Shown: piece by piece, positions 1-7,841 of the stretch | How positions within the stretch are numbered: the first letter of the stretch is position 1 | Layout of the letters: each line of letters opens with the position of its first letter | Source of the DNA: Bacillota bacterium | GTDB taxonomy: Bacteria; Bacillota; Clostridia; Clostridiales; Clostridiaceae | DNA: 23,503 nt | Assembly: GCA_023399035.1 (NCBI GenBank) | Contig: JAEWQX010000220.1 | Location: 1-23,503 of the forward strand | Direction: 5' to 3' | Made by a program: the position numbers and the translations under genes | Notes under the pieces: generated by a model | Database searches by the model: none | Seen by the model: only the letters and a program-made list of their open reading frames with translations | What the model was told of the DNA's origin: nothing

Positions 1-365
1 GTTACTCCACTTCCCTTAAGCTGAAGGTCAAATCTTTCTCCACTTTTGGATAAAAACTCTCCTAATAAAACAGCTCTTCCATCACCAAGCATTGTAAAAT
101 ATCCAAACTGATGTCCTGCATATGCCTGCGCAATAGGAGTTGAGTCTTCTAAAATCTTATTTCCAGAGAGGACACCTGTACCGCTGCTGCTCTTTAGAAA
201 TTCCACATCAAGTCCAAGTTCCTCTGCAAGGGAATCATTAAACATCACAATGTCAGGAGAAGGAACTTCATCAGGGTACTGTTTAGAATAAAATATTTCT
301 GGAAGATTTATATAGGTATTTTCTAATTTTAAATACTTATTTGAAATTATTCTTTCGCTGCTCAT
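1..365 (-). CDS. selO: SelO family protein adenylyltransferase (AMPylase), 5' part only
   Basis: The minus strand opens with ATG at 365-363, behind a strong AAAGGAGG ribosome binding site, and stays open to the window edge (121 codons), so only the N-terminal part is visible. The translation carries the N-terminal blocks of the SelO (YdiU, UPF0061) family: AYAGHQFGYF, then LGDGRAVLLGE, then DLQLKGSG. SelO proteins are pseudokinase-fold enzymes that transfer AMP from ATP to Ser/Thr/Tyr of target proteins and are linked to the redox stress response; that activity is family knowledge. The GDGRA and KGSG blocks belong to the inverted nucleotide-binding region. The catalytic C-terminal two thirds lie outside the window, so intactness cannot be judged. 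A possible -10 element (TATAAT) lies at 394-399 on the minus strand but I see no good -35 partner. Confidence 0.88.
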   Translation of the reverse strand, partial: MSSERIISNKYLKLENTYINLPEIFYSKQYPDEVPSPDIVMFNDSLAEELGLDVEFLKSSSGTGVLSGNKILEDSTPIAQAYAGHQFGYFTMLGDGRAVLLGEFLSKSGERFDLQLKGSGV

Positions 366-774
366 TTTTCCTCCTTTTCATCATATATGCATTATTATAG
401 ACATTGTTGGTTTAAACATATAATATAGTATTATGCTGGTACAATTCTGTATAAGCTCCCACTATATTTTAAAATCTGTATTTATAATACGATAATTCAA
501 AAGATTCTCAAACACAGAGGATTGTGTAAGAAATTTTAATTTTAAAAATTTTTAGAAGTGGCTATATTGCATATAAGAATTATTAATGGGAAAATCATTC
601 AGCTGCAATTCCCTTTTTATGTTTCCGCCAAAATTATTTGTGATACTTCATTTGTTATTAGCTGAACTCCAAAATTAATACTAACTAGTAAAAGCTATCA
701 CTCATATTTTGTGATAGCTCATAAACTTAATTTTAATAATAATTTACAAGGTTAATCATCATCTTATCGTATAA
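366..774. other. AT-rich intergenic region
   Basis: This stretch separates selO from the next small gene, both on the minus strand. Apart from the hairpin at 693-719 I see no supported gene. One minus-strand frame, about 620-690, reads for some 22 codons without an evident start or ribosome binding site and is not called. Confidence 0.5.
693..719 (-). terminator. Hairpin, probable terminator of the 46-aa gene
   Basis: A perfect 9-bp stem (AGCTATCAC at 693-701 with GTGATAGCT at 711-719) encloses a 9-nt loop. It sits about 55 nt downstream of the stop of the small minus-strand gene. On the minus strand the stem is followed only by TTTACTAG, so the T tract is weak. Confidence 0.45.
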
Positions 775-915
775 TTATTTTGATTTTTTATTTCTAACTG
801 GTACAAATTGTGAAGTTGTATCATTAGGATCTATATACTTATAATCTCCATTTTCATCTTTTCTAAGTCCTAAAGATGCCATTTTCTTTTTTGTATTTTT
901 ATGTTTTGTAGCCAT
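775..915 (-). CDS. Small basic hypothetical protein (46 aa)
   Basis: The minus strand shows a GAGGTG ribosome binding site, about six bases ahead of an ATG at 915-913, a 46-codon frame and a TAA stop at 777-775. The product is strongly basic at both ends (MATKHKNTKKKM at the start, RNKKSK at the end) with a central acidic/aromatic stretch (KDENGDYKYIDPND). I see no signal peptide, membrane segment or cysteine. The Lys-rich ends would suit a nucleic-acid-binding or ribosome-associated small protein, but that is only a guess from composition. A hairpin 55 nt downstream is consistent with an independent short transcript. I do not recognise the family. The well-placed ribosome binding site and coding-like codon use are the reasons to call it. 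Confidence 0.6.
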   Translation of the reverse strand: MATKHKNTKKKMASLGLRKDENGDYKYIDPNDTTSQFVPVRNKKSK

Positions 916-975
916 CCTAATCACCTCAAGATTTATCTTACCCAGTTCAGATTACATTTATTCTCTTTATAGTAA

Positions 976-1165
976 TTACAGCTTTATAAGTTTGATTATT
1001 TCATCGATTTTCTTTGCACCAAAGTAAATTTTTTCATCATTTTTATTATTTAATTTATTTCTTTTAAAGTTCTTCTGGAGCCTACTGGATAAAATACAAA
1101 TACTGACCAGTAACCTTTAACTAAATTTTAATGTAACTTCCTTGAATTCTCACTTGAGATGTAAA
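976..1165 (-). pseudogene. Decayed peroxiredoxin (AhpC-like) remnant
   Basis: On the minus strand a frame at about 1149-1125 reads EFKEVTLKFS. A shifted frame at 1121-1083 reads LVKGYWSVFVFYPV, and another shift at about 1082-1068 gives APEEL. In intact AhpC/Prx proteins these blocks are contiguous: GEFKEVTL, then K-G-x-W-S-V-F-V-F-Y-P, then the peroxidatic-Cys loop and PTEL. Here they are separated by frameshifts, an in-frame stop precedes the first block, and the catalytic loop with its cysteine is missing. A further short frame (about 1040-976, FGAKKIDEIIKLIKL) may be leftover 3' sequence but does not clearly match. No start or full frame exists, so this is a relic rather than a gene. The call rests on about 30 recognisable residues and should be treated as tentative. 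Confidence 0.45.
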
Positions 1166-1200
1166 AGCTGTATGCAAGCACTATTCAAAAATAAATTTCT

Positions 1201-2034
1201 CTAAAAATCAAGATATGTTGTATTTTCAGGAATTCCTGTTACTGATGTATTATAACCCTCATCTAATGAATTTATTGCTTCCATATCATCAGTAGAAAGT
1301 TCAAAATCAAAAATATCAAAATTTTCTTTTATTCTTCCTTCGTTTGATGACTTTGGTATAGGAATTACACCTCTCTGCACATGCCATCTCAATACTATCT
1401 GTGCTATTGTCTTTTTATATTTTTCTGATAATCCTATTATGAGTTCATTTGAAAATATTCCTCCTCTCATTATAGGGCTCCATGCAACAAGCTGAATCTT
1501 GTTCTTATTGCAGTAATCCAGCATTTCATTTTTACTATTTTGTGGATGCAGTTCAACTTGATTTACCATAGGCATTATTTCTGCAGTTTTCTTTAATTCC
1601 TCAAGATGTCCTATTTTAAAATTGCAGACACCAATGGCTTTTACTTTACCGCTTTTATAAAGATCTTCAAAAGCTCTCCATGTTTCAGCATTTAATTTAT
1701 TTGGCCAGTGGACAAGATATAAATCCATATATTCTACCTGAAGTCTCTCCAATGATTTATTAAAGGCTTTCATTGTGTTTTCATATCCATGATCATCATT
1801 CCAAAGTTTTGTAACCAGGAATATATCTTCTCTGTTTATTTTACTTTCTTTTATTCCATTGCCAATTCCAGTTTCATTTCCATAAAATGAAGCAGTATCT
1901 ATCTGTCTGTACCCTGTTTCTAATGCGTATTTTACTATCTTTGCAGTATCTTCATCATTACCTGATTTGTATGTGCCAAAGCCCATTGACGGCATTTTCA
2001 CACCATTATTTAATAATTTAAAATTGTTATTCAT
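1201..2034 (-). CDS. Aldo/keto reductase
   Basis: This 277-residue protein is a cytoplasmic NADPH-dependent oxidoreductase of the aldo/keto reductase superfamily, which reduces aldehydes and ketones to alcohols. The catalytic tetrad is visible: Asp46 and Tyr51 (DTASFYGNE), Lys76 (LVTKLW) and His109 (LVHWPN). Family signatures also include GFGTY near residue 18, VNQVELHPQ in the middle, and the cofactor-phosphate-binding IPKSSN near the C terminus. Length is normal for a short single-domain AKR resembling the YtbE/DkgA type. The start is the ATG at 2034, preceded on the minus strand by an AAGGTAGGTAAC-like purine-rich site. It appears monocistronic: the decayed relic lies downstream and the amidohydrolase gene ends 76 nt upstream of it. 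The physiological substrate cannot be deduced from sequence; detoxification of reactive aldehydes is a common role. Confidence 0.9.
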   Translation of the reverse strand: MNNNFKLLNNGVKMPSMGFGTYKSGNDEDTAKIVKYALETGYRQIDTASFYGNETGIGNGIKESKINREDIFLVTKLWNDDHGYENTMKAFNKSLERLQVEYMDLYLVHWPNKLNAETWRAFEDLYKSGKVKAIGVCNFKIGHLEELKKTAEIMPMVNQVELHPQNSKNEMLDYCNKNKIQLVAWSPIMRGGIFSNELIIGLSEKYKKTIAQIVLRWHVQRGVIPIPKSSNEGRIKENFDIFDFELSTDDMEAINSLDEGYNTSVTGIPENTTYLDF

Positions 2035-2110
2035 ATATGTTACCTACCTTTCAAGAATATAATCAGTATTAGAACTCAGGTTTATTTAAACCGAATATCA
2101 TTTATCAAAT

Positions 2111-2578
2111 CTAAATAATTTTAGCAAGCTCAGAAAATATATTGTCAGCTATGAATTTCTTCTGTTCATGTCTTGATTCAATAGGAACTTTTATCTTCCT
2201 TTCTACAGATGGATTTTCATCATATTTTATGCAGAAATATACTTCACCCTGAACACTGTCCTTATTATTCACATCAACATTGCTTAATGTTCCTGTAACT
2301 CCAATTCCTATGCTGCTTTTCATCTTTTCCCTGCATACTTCAGCCATCTTTAATGCTGTTTCTCTTGAATAAACTCCATATGTCTCAATAATTTCTTGTG
2401 GCACTCCCAAAGCTATTTTCTGTCTGTTTGAGTAAGTTACAAATCCACCTTCTGTAATGTTTGAAGCTCCTTCAACATCAGTAATGCTGCTTATGAGAAA
2501 TCCACCTGTACAGCTTTCCATTGTTGTTATGCTTATTCTTTTTTTAATAAGCATCTTTACCACATCTTCAATTCTCAT
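2111..2578 (-). CDS. CinA C-terminal domain protein, nicotinamide-nucleotide amidohydrolase type
   Basis: The product (155 residues from the chosen start) is a stand-alone CinA C-terminal domain. The family hallmark ESCTGG lies near residues 21-26, followed by the conserved GGFVTYSN, LGVP and GVYSRETA blocks and the IGIGVTG glycine motif. Family members such as PncC deamidate nicotinamide mononucleotide to nicotinic acid mononucleotide in pyridine-nucleotide salvage; that reaction is inferred. An in-frame ATG at 2587 lies only two bases from the GGAGG site, whereas the ATG at 2578 lies nine bases away, so I prefer 2578. The N-terminal molybdopterin-like domain of full-length CinA is absent, as is usual for the short form. 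It is followed by the aldo/keto reductase in the same orientation and may share its transcript. Confidence 0.85.
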   Translation of the reverse strand: MRIEDVVKMLIKKRISITTMESCTGGFLISSITDVEGASNITEGGFVTYSNRQKIALGVPQEIIETYGVYSRETALKMAEVCREKMKSSIGIGVTGTLSNVDVNNKDSVQGEVYFCIKYDENPSVERKIKVPIESRHEQKKFIADNIFSELAKII

Positions 2579-2692
2579 ATATATCATTTCCTCCCACTGT
2601 AATTTTCTGCTTATATATACTTACAATATTATCAAAAACAACTTTGTTTTCAAACACTTTCCTCTACAGACTAGTATTTTAATAAAATACTG

Positions 2693-2721
2693 TTGATTAA
2701 TTTTATATTTAGAGATATACT
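2693..2721 (+). promoter_or_regulatory. Promoter of the TPP-riboswitch/thiT transcript
   Basis: A -35 element TTGATT (2693-2698) and a -10 element TATACT (2716-2721) are separated by exactly 17 bp, placing the predicted start near 2728, just ahead of the riboswitch. A perfect 9+1+9 inverted repeat (2673-2691) abuts the -35; its role is unclear. Confidence 0.7.
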
Positions 2722-2741
2722 CTAGTTGGTAAATATTATAT

Positions 2742-2831
2742 AAGCGTGCTAGGGGTGCCTTTGGCTGAGAAGTGAATTTTCACTAACCCTCAACACCTGA
2801 TCTGGTTAGAACCAGCGTAGGGAAGTGTTTT
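2742..2831 (+). ncRNA. TPP riboswitch (THI element)
   Basis: The region contains the conserved thi-box blocks in order: AGGGGTGCC, GGCTGAGA (the pyrimidine-sensing CUGAGA), a variable P3 hairpin (GTGAATTTTCAC), ACCCT, ACCTGATCTGG, then ACCAGCGTAGGGAAG. The aptamer binds thiamine pyrophosphate. It lies between a promoter and an intrinsic terminator upstream of a thiamine transporter gene, which fits control by premature termination when TPP is abundant. Confidence 0.96.
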
Positions 2832-2846
2832 GAAGATTAATCAAAT

Positions 2847-2880
2847 CGTATTCCTTATTTGGAATGCGTTTTTTTATTTT
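2847..2880 (+). terminator. Riboswitch-controlled intrinsic terminator
   Basis: An 8-bp stem with one G-U pair (CGTATTCC at 2847-2854, GGAATGCG at 2861-2868) is followed directly by seven T residues and ATTTT. It stands between the TPP aptamer and the transporter start, where a riboswitch expression platform is expected. Confidence 0.88.
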
Positions 2881-2924
2881 CAGACAAACTCCCATATTAA
2901 AATAATAAAAGGGGGATGTTTACC

Positions 2925-3641
2925 ATGATGTCAATAAAAGAAATTTTTTCACAGTTTTTCAGTAAAATCCATGAGATTTTTATGAGCCTGCCTCAGAATG
3001 TCTCTGATATTTTGAAAAGTCCATTAACTTTACTGGCTTTAGTTGCCTTTGTAATAATACTGTTGCTTTTAATGAAAGCGCGAAATATAAAATTTGATTC
3101 TAAGATGATTACTACCATTGGCTTAACTCTTGCTTTGACCACAATTTTAGATCTGCTTAAAATCTATCATTTCCCTCAAGGCGGTGGAGTTACACTAGGT
3201 TCAATGGTTCCAATTCTTCTTTTATCTTATATGTACGGACCTTTAGTGGGAATGCTTACAGGATTTTTATTTGGAATACTTTCATTGTTGTTTAATCCAT
3301 ATATATTACATCCTATTCAAGTGCTATTTGATTATCCATTGCCATACTTAGCATTAGGTATAGCTGGATTCTTCCCTAACAAGAAGATTTTAGGCGCTAT
3401 TATAGCTATCTTTTCTAGATACCTATGCCACTTTATCTCTGGTGTAGTCTTCTTTGGAAGCTTTGCACCTGAAGGAATGTCTCCTTGGATTTATTCCTTA
3501 ACTGTCAACGGATTGCTTGGCCTTGCTGAAGGAACTATATGTGTAGTTGTCCTTTTGGTATTACCAGTCAACTTATTGATAAAATCAGCCAATGTATCAT
3601 ATAGAAATTCAGCTAATGCAAATTTATCACAATCAAAATAG
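2925..3641 (+). CDS. thiT: ThiT-family thiamine transporter, ECF substrate-binding (S) subunit
   Basis: This hydrophobic protein of about 238 residues matches the ThiT (YuaJ) family, the membrane S component that captures thiamine and works with a shared energy-coupling factor module (two ATPases and EcfT, not encoded here). Visible family features are PQGGGVT followed by a GSMVPI helix, HPIQVLFDYPL (about residues 129-139), a RYLCHFISG helix and NGLLGLAEG near the end. About six core helices are present, plus an extra N-terminal amphipathic/hydrophobic extension (about residues 1-50). Three in-frame ATGs occur at 2916, 2925 and 2928; the first touches the GGGGG ribosome binding site, so 2925, nine bases away, is chosen. 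Control by the upstream TPP riboswitch strongly supports thiamine as the substrate. Confidence 0.93.
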   Translation: MMSIKEIFSQFFSKIHEIFMSLPQNVSDILKSPLTLLALVAFVIILLLLMKARNIKFDSKMITTIGLTLALTTILDLLKIYHFPQGGGVTLGSMVPILLLSYMYGPLVGMLTGFLFGILSLLFNPYILHPIQVLFDYPLPYLALGIAGFFPNKKILGAIIAIFSRYLCHFISGVVFFGSFAPEGMSPWIYSLTVNGLLGLAEGTICVVVLLVLPVNLLIKSANVSYRNSANANLSQSK

Positions 3642-3653
3642 TCATACTTATAG

Positions 3654-3689
3654 AAAGAGCCGCATCTTAAGTACATGATGCGGCTCTTT
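3654..3689. terminator. Bidirectional intrinsic terminator
   Basis: A perfect 13-bp GC-containing stem (3654-3666 with 3677-3689) encloses a 10-nt loop, with A residues on one side and T residues on the other. It lies between the convergent thiT and MFS genes and can serve both. Confidence 0.88.
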
Positions 3690-3716
3690 ATTAGTAATTC
3701 TAAACTATATAAATTT

Positions 3717-5045
3717 TTAAGAGTTTAATCTTCTTACATTCCACTTTACAAATAATATCAGTCCCAAATTGATTATTAGTGTTATCAATAAAATTATACT
3801 CACTGGTACTCCTATATCTATTATCTGTCCAAAGATCAACTGTCCTGGTGCAACACTTACAGTTGCTATAGCTGTTGATAGTGCTGATACACTGCCTAAC
3901 ATATAATCTGGTACTGCCTTTTGTATAAAGGTTAAGGTAAGCACATTTGATAATGATAAAGATAACATTATTGCCATACCAGAAAAAGCAAACAATCCAG
4001 CAGTCACATAGTTATTAATCTTAACAAACCCTATTATTGACATTAATGTAACACCTGCAATCATTGGTATATATGTATAATGGACTTTTCCTATGGAAAA
4101 CATCTTTGGCTTTACACTTATCCATAGTCCACCGCATATCATCCCCAAAACACAGATAGCTTCTACTATTCCATATACTTCTGAAGGCAGTCCCAGGAAA
4201 ATATTTATGAAATATGGAGCTACTATAGATAATATTGGAACTATGAAAATATTGCATAAAGCATATGATATTATTATTCCTAATACTATTTTATTTTCAT
4301 TCTTTAAATATACAAAAGTATTTTTCATATCTATGAAAGACTTCTTAACAAAATCTATTGAAAATAATTTATCTAATTTTATACTTTTATTTTCAGGAAC
4401 ATGATCTTCTTCATTTCCTTTTGTAATACAATCATTTGATAATTCAACATCACTTTTATTATTGTTCTTTTTATCATGTACTACATCTGGAATATCAAGG
4501 AATAATTCCATTACTGCTGATACTAGAAAGCTTGCTGCATTTATCAGCACTATAATTTTAATTCCAACCAATCCATATAGAATTCCTGCAATTATTGGAC
4601 CTGCAAAGTTTACAGCTGAGCCTACCTGATTGATTATTCCATTTGCCGAAGTTAATTTTTCTTCCTCTACTATCTGTGGAATAGAAGAAGTTACTGCTGG
4701 TCCATATAATGTAAAGCATATTGACAGGATAAACATTACTGATCCAACTATATATACATTATCATTTCCTTTAAATAATACTAAAGCATAACATCCTATC
4801 AATATTGAACAAAAGAAATCCAGGGAAATCATTATCTTTTTTCTATTTATTTTATCACTTACTCTTCCTGCAATAGGTGCAAACAAGATATAAGGTATTG
4901 TTGATATTGCAAGTATGTTGGCAAAAGAAGCAGTGCTTCCTGTAAATTCAAGCAGGTATAAAGACATACTGAATCTTTGTACTGCATTTCCGAAAAGAGA
5001 TATTATCTGACCCAGGACAATTATTATAAAGTTTTTATTTCTCAT
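3717..5045 (-). CDS. MFS transporter, last gene of the iron-siderophore operon
   Basis: A 442-residue polytopic membrane protein with about twelve hydrophobic helices in two halves. The halves are split by a long charged cytoplasmic loop (about residues 190-240, rich in Lys/Asn/Asp/Glu). It has the MFS loop 2-3 motif in variant form (GRVSDKINRKK, about residues 60-70). Overall it resembles the MFS_3 branch, which includes the enterobactin exporter EntS and macrolide-efflux-type proteins. Its start overlaps the stop of the upstream ATPase gene by 4 nt (ATGA), implying translational coupling. The context suggests a role with the siderophore, for example exporting the ligand after iron release or moving a related compound. 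That is inference; a drug-efflux function cannot be excluded. Confidence 0.8.
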   Translation of the reverse strand: MRNKNFIIIVLGQIISLFGNAVQRFSMSLYLLEFTGSTASFANILAISTIPYILFAPIAGRVSDKINRKKIMISLDFFCSILIGCYALVLFKGNDNVYIVGSVMFILSICFTLYGPAVTSSIPQIVEEEKLTSANGIINQVGSAVNFAGPIIAGILYGLVGIKIIVLINAASFLVSAVMELFLDIPDVVHDKKNNNKSDVELSNDCITKGNEEDHVPENKSIKLDKLFSIDFVKKSFIDMKNTFVYLKNENKIVLGIIISYALCNIFIVPILSIVAPYFINIFLGLPSEVYGIVEAICVLGMICGGLWISVKPKMFSIGKVHYTYIPMIAGVTLMSIIGFVKINNYVTAGLFAFSGMAIMLSLSLSNVLTLTFIQKAVPDYMLGSVSALSTAIATVSVAPGQLIFGQIIDIGVPVSIILLITLIINLGLILFVKWNVRRLNS

Positions 5046-5836
5046 GGACCCTCCCTAAACAGCTCATATTCCATACATATTGGATATTCACCATTTTCGC
5101 TATTTACAAGGCTTGCATCTATTCCATAAATTTCTTTTAAGGTTTCCTTATTTATTACATCTATAGGTCTTCCCTCACAGATGATTCTACCTTTTTTTAA
5201 TCCGATTATATTATCTGCAAATCTGCAGGCATTGTTAAGTTCATGAAGAACAATTACCACTGTAATCTTTTTTTCTTTATTAAGCTTTTGAAGCACTTCA
5301 AGGACTTCAAGCTGATAAGACATATCCAGGTAAGTAGTAGGCTCATCAAGCATTATTATTTCAGTCTCCTGAGCAAGTGTCATTGCAATCCATGCTCTCT
5401 GTCTCTGACCTCCAGATAGGTTTTCAACTTCCCTGTCTGCAAACTCACTAAGACCTGTCTCTCTTATTGCCCAGTCTATTACTTCCTTATCGTGGCTGTT
5501 AAGGCCTCCTATCATTTTCTGATGTGGGAATCTTCCAAAAGCCACAAGCTGCCTTACAGTCAATCCACTTGGACACACTGGTCCTTGAGGAAGGAATGCA
5601 ACTTCCTTTGCTATATTCTTTTCCTTTATCTTCTTTATATTTTTTCCATTTATAAATATATCACCATTTTTAGGTTTATTGATTCTTGATATGGTTTTGA
5701 GCAGAGTAGACTTCCCACAGCCATTTGCACCGATTATTATGGTTATTTGCCCTTTTGGCACTGCTAAATCCAGATCTTGAATTATTATGTTATCTTCATA
5801 TGATACGCATAAGTTTTTTACACTGATAGCTTCCAT
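5042..5836 (-). CDS. Ferric-siderophore ABC transporter, ATP-binding protein
   Basis: A 264-residue ABC ATPase of the FhuC/FepC/FecE type that powers import of ferric siderophores, hemin or cobalamin. All key motifs are intact: Walker A GANGCGKST (36-44), Q-loop Gln84 (FLPQG), signature LSGGQRQR (140-147), Walker B IIMLDEP (160-166, Asp164/Glu165) and switch His198 (VLHEL). The region after the Q-loop (TVRQLVAFGRFPHQ) is characteristic of this subfamily. Its start lies 2 nt beyond the stop of the upstream permease gene and its stop overlaps the MFS start by 4 nt. It is peripheral to the inner face of the membrane and docks to the two FecCD permeases. The exact ligand is not determinable; iron-siderophore is favoured by the Fur-box-like promoter site. 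Confidence 0.94.
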   Translation of the reverse strand: MEAISVKNLCVSYEDNIIIQDLDLAVPKGQITIIIGANGCGKSTLLKTISRINKPKNGDIFINGKNIKKIKEKNIAKEVAFLPQGPVCPSGLTVRQLVAFGRFPHQKMIGGLNSHDKEVIDWAIRETGLSEFADREVENLSGGQRQRAWIAMTLAQETEIIMLDEPTTYLDMSYQLEVLEVLQKLNKEKKITVVIVLHELNNACRFADNIIGLKKGRIICEGRPIDVINKETLKEIYGIDASLVNSENGEYPICMEYELFREGP

Positions 5837-5838
5837 AA

Positions 5839-6846
5839 TTATTTCTCCTTCATCATTAAATAAATAAAATATGGTACTCCAAAGACTGACACAGTTATAC
5901 CAACTGGAATTTCAATTGGAGAAAATAAATTTCTTGAAACTGAATCTGCAAGAAGGACAATTATTACGCTTATAATTGCAGAAACAGATATGAATTTTTT
6001 ATGATATGGCCCGACTAATTTTCTTGCAATATGAGGAGATATAAGTCCTAAAAATCCTATATTTCCTGCAAATGCTGTAGCGCTTCCAGCTAGTATTACT
6101 GCAAAGATAAGGAATTTTTTTCTTTCCTTTTCCAAATTTAACCCCAATGATAATGCAAGTTCATCTGAAAGGTTCAATACATCAAGTTTTTTATGATTCA
6201 GCATCACCAATATAAAAAATACTGATACAATTGGAATTATAACTTTTGCATAACTCCATCCAGCCCCCCATAGACTTCCTGATGTCCATACCAGTACCCT
6301 GTTATAATCACCAACACCGCCTCTGAAAGTAAAAAATGTTATAAATGCATTAAGACCTGCATTTAAGCCGATTCCTATTAGCAATAGCCTCTTAGGCCTT
6401 ATTCCGCCTCTGCTTGACATCATGTATATTACAAATGATGTAACTGCTGCTCCTGCTATTGCCATAAAAGGCAGTACAAATATTGAAGCTTTTCCAAGCT
6501 CACTGTAATAACTTCCTGTAGAATATGTAATAAATAATACTGCTGCAACAGCTGCTCCTGCATTTATTCCTATTATTCCTGTGTCAGCAAGATCATTTTT
6601 AGTTATGGTTTGAAGCACAGCACCTGCTGTTGATAATGCAATACCTACAAAGGCTCCAACGAGAAGTCTTGGAAGTCTTATGCTTAATATTGCAGTATTT
6701 TGAAGTTTTGTTCCATTTCCAAGAAGTGTATTTATTACTTCAATTAAAGAAACCCTATAAGTCCCCCAGCATAATGTAACCATAAAGGAGATGACCAATA
6801 AAGCCAGTAAAGCTGTTAATGCTAATTTAAATCTGTTTTTCTTCAT
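5839..6846 (-). CDS. FecCD-family iron-siderophore permease (second subunit)
   Basis: A 335-residue integral membrane permease of the FecCD/BtuC family with around ten hydrophobic helices. It carries the family blocks RLPRLLVGAFVGIALSTAGA near the N terminus, LVWTSGSLWGAGW in the middle, and GNIGFLGLISPHIARKL, the cytoplasmic coupling region that contacts the ATPase. The C-terminal part (ADSVSRNLFSPIEIPVGI) is also typical. It pairs with the upstream paralogous permease to form a heterodimeric channel. The genes touch: the stop of the upstream gene and this ATG share one base (TAATG), a hallmark of translational coupling. Length is normal for the family. Confidence 0.93.
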   Translation of the reverse strand: MKKNRFKLALTALLALLVISFMVTLCWGTYRVSLIEVINTLLGNGTKLQNTAILSIRLPRLLVGAFVGIALSTAGAVLQTITKNDLADTGIIGINAGAAVAAVLFITYSTGSYYSELGKASIFVLPFMAIAGAAVTSFVIYMMSSRGGIRPKRLLLIGIGLNAGLNAFITFFTFRGGVGDYNRVLVWTSGSLWGAGWSYAKVIIPIVSVFFILVMLNHKKLDVLNLSDELALSLGLNLEKERKKFLIFAVILAGSATAFAGNIGFLGLISPHIARKLVGPYHKKFISVSAIISVIIVLLADSVSRNLFSPIEIPVGITVSVFGVPYFIYLMMKEK

Positions 6847-7841
6847 TATCCTCTCTCCTTTCTCGCTACTGAAATGAAGAATGGTATTCCAATCAATGCA
6901 GTAAACACTCCTATTGGTGTTTCATATGGATCAAACATCATTCTTGCAGCAATATCAGCATAAGTTAATAAAACTGCTCCAAATAAAAATGAACACGGTA
7001 TATTTTTTCTATAATCTTCTCCAAGAATTTTTCTAACCACCTGTGGCACTATAAGCCCTACAAATGCTATATTTTTTCCAACTGCTACAGCTGCTGCACA
7101 CATTGGTATTATTACCATAAGAGTTATAAATCTTATCTTTTCCGGATTCTCTCCAAGGCCAATTGCAACATCATCTCCAAGATTCAATATATTTATCTCT
7201 GGCGATAATAAAACTGCTATTATCAGTCCTATAATTCCTGCTGCAAATACTAACTTGAAGTCTGACCATCCTGCATTTCTAAATCCACCAGATACCCAGA
7301 ATCCTATCATCTGCGACTGATTTGATAAAAGTCCTATTATTGTTGTCAAGGAAATAAAAAATGTGCTCATAGCTGTTCCAGCTAAAAGTATCTTTGCAAT
7401 AGAGTTATTATTTGCCTTTTTCGATATAAACATCAAAACTATTATTCCTGTTATAAATGCTCCTATAAACGATGCTATCATTACATTTTTAGTATTTACT
7501 GCAATTTTTGCAGCGTAAAAAATCGATATTACAAGAGTTGCTCCCTGGCTTACTCCAAGTATTGAAGGCTCAGCTATTGGATTCCTTGTAACACCCTGAA
7601 TCATTGCACCTGTCACTCCCAGTATCCCTCCTGTAAGAAGTACACAAAGGACTCTTGGAATTCGTACATCCCTTACAAGCATAAATTCCAGACTTTCATT
7701 GTAATTGAATATACTATTCCAAATATCAGAAAAACTAATAGGAACGGATCCAAGCCTTATAGCTAGAACCATTCCTCCTATTAGAAGTAACAAACTACAA
7801 ATCACAAATATTGTTGCTGTATGTTTCTTACTTTGTTTCAT
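6846..7841 (-). CDS. FecCD-family iron-siderophore permease (first subunit)
   Basis: A 331-residue integral membrane permease, paralogous to the next gene. Family blocks are RIPRVLCVLLTGGILGVTGA, the following TRNPIAEPSILGVSQGA, GFWVSGGFRNAGW in the middle, and the coupling segment GKNIAFVGLIVPQVVRKI. The C-terminal ARMMFDPYETPIGVFTALIG is also characteristic. It should form the transmembrane pathway together with the second permease. Its ATG lies inside the 3' end of the binding-protein gene (14-nt overlap), so its ribosome binding site is within that coding sequence and translation is probably coupled. Confidence 0.93.
   Translation of the reverse strand: MKQSKKHTATIFVICSLLLLIGGMVLAIRLGSVPISFSDIWNSIFNYNESLEFMLVRDVRIPRVLCVLLTGGILGVTGAMIQGVTRNPIAEPSILGVSQGATLVISIFYAAKIAVNTKNVMIASFIGAFITGIIVLMFISKKANNNSIAKILLAGTAMSTFFISLTTIIGLLSNQSQMIGFWVSGGFRNAGWSDFKLVFAAGIIGLIIAVLLSPEINILNLGDDVAIGLGENPEKIRFITLMVIIPMCAAAVAVGKNIAFVGLIVPQVVRKILGEDYRKNIPCSFLFGAVLLTYADIAARMMFDPYETPIGVFTALIGIPFFISVARKERG

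Noticed and set aside
620..690. Short minus-strand frame (about 22 codons) between selO and the small gene
   Set aside because: No start codon with a ribosome binding site and no recognisable similarity; could be a relic but not supportable.
2457..2696. 79-codon plus-strand frame overlapping the CinA-type gene and running toward the riboswitch
   Set aside because: Most of it is antisense to the amidohydrolase gene, there is no ribosome binding site, and the thiT promoter lies at its end.
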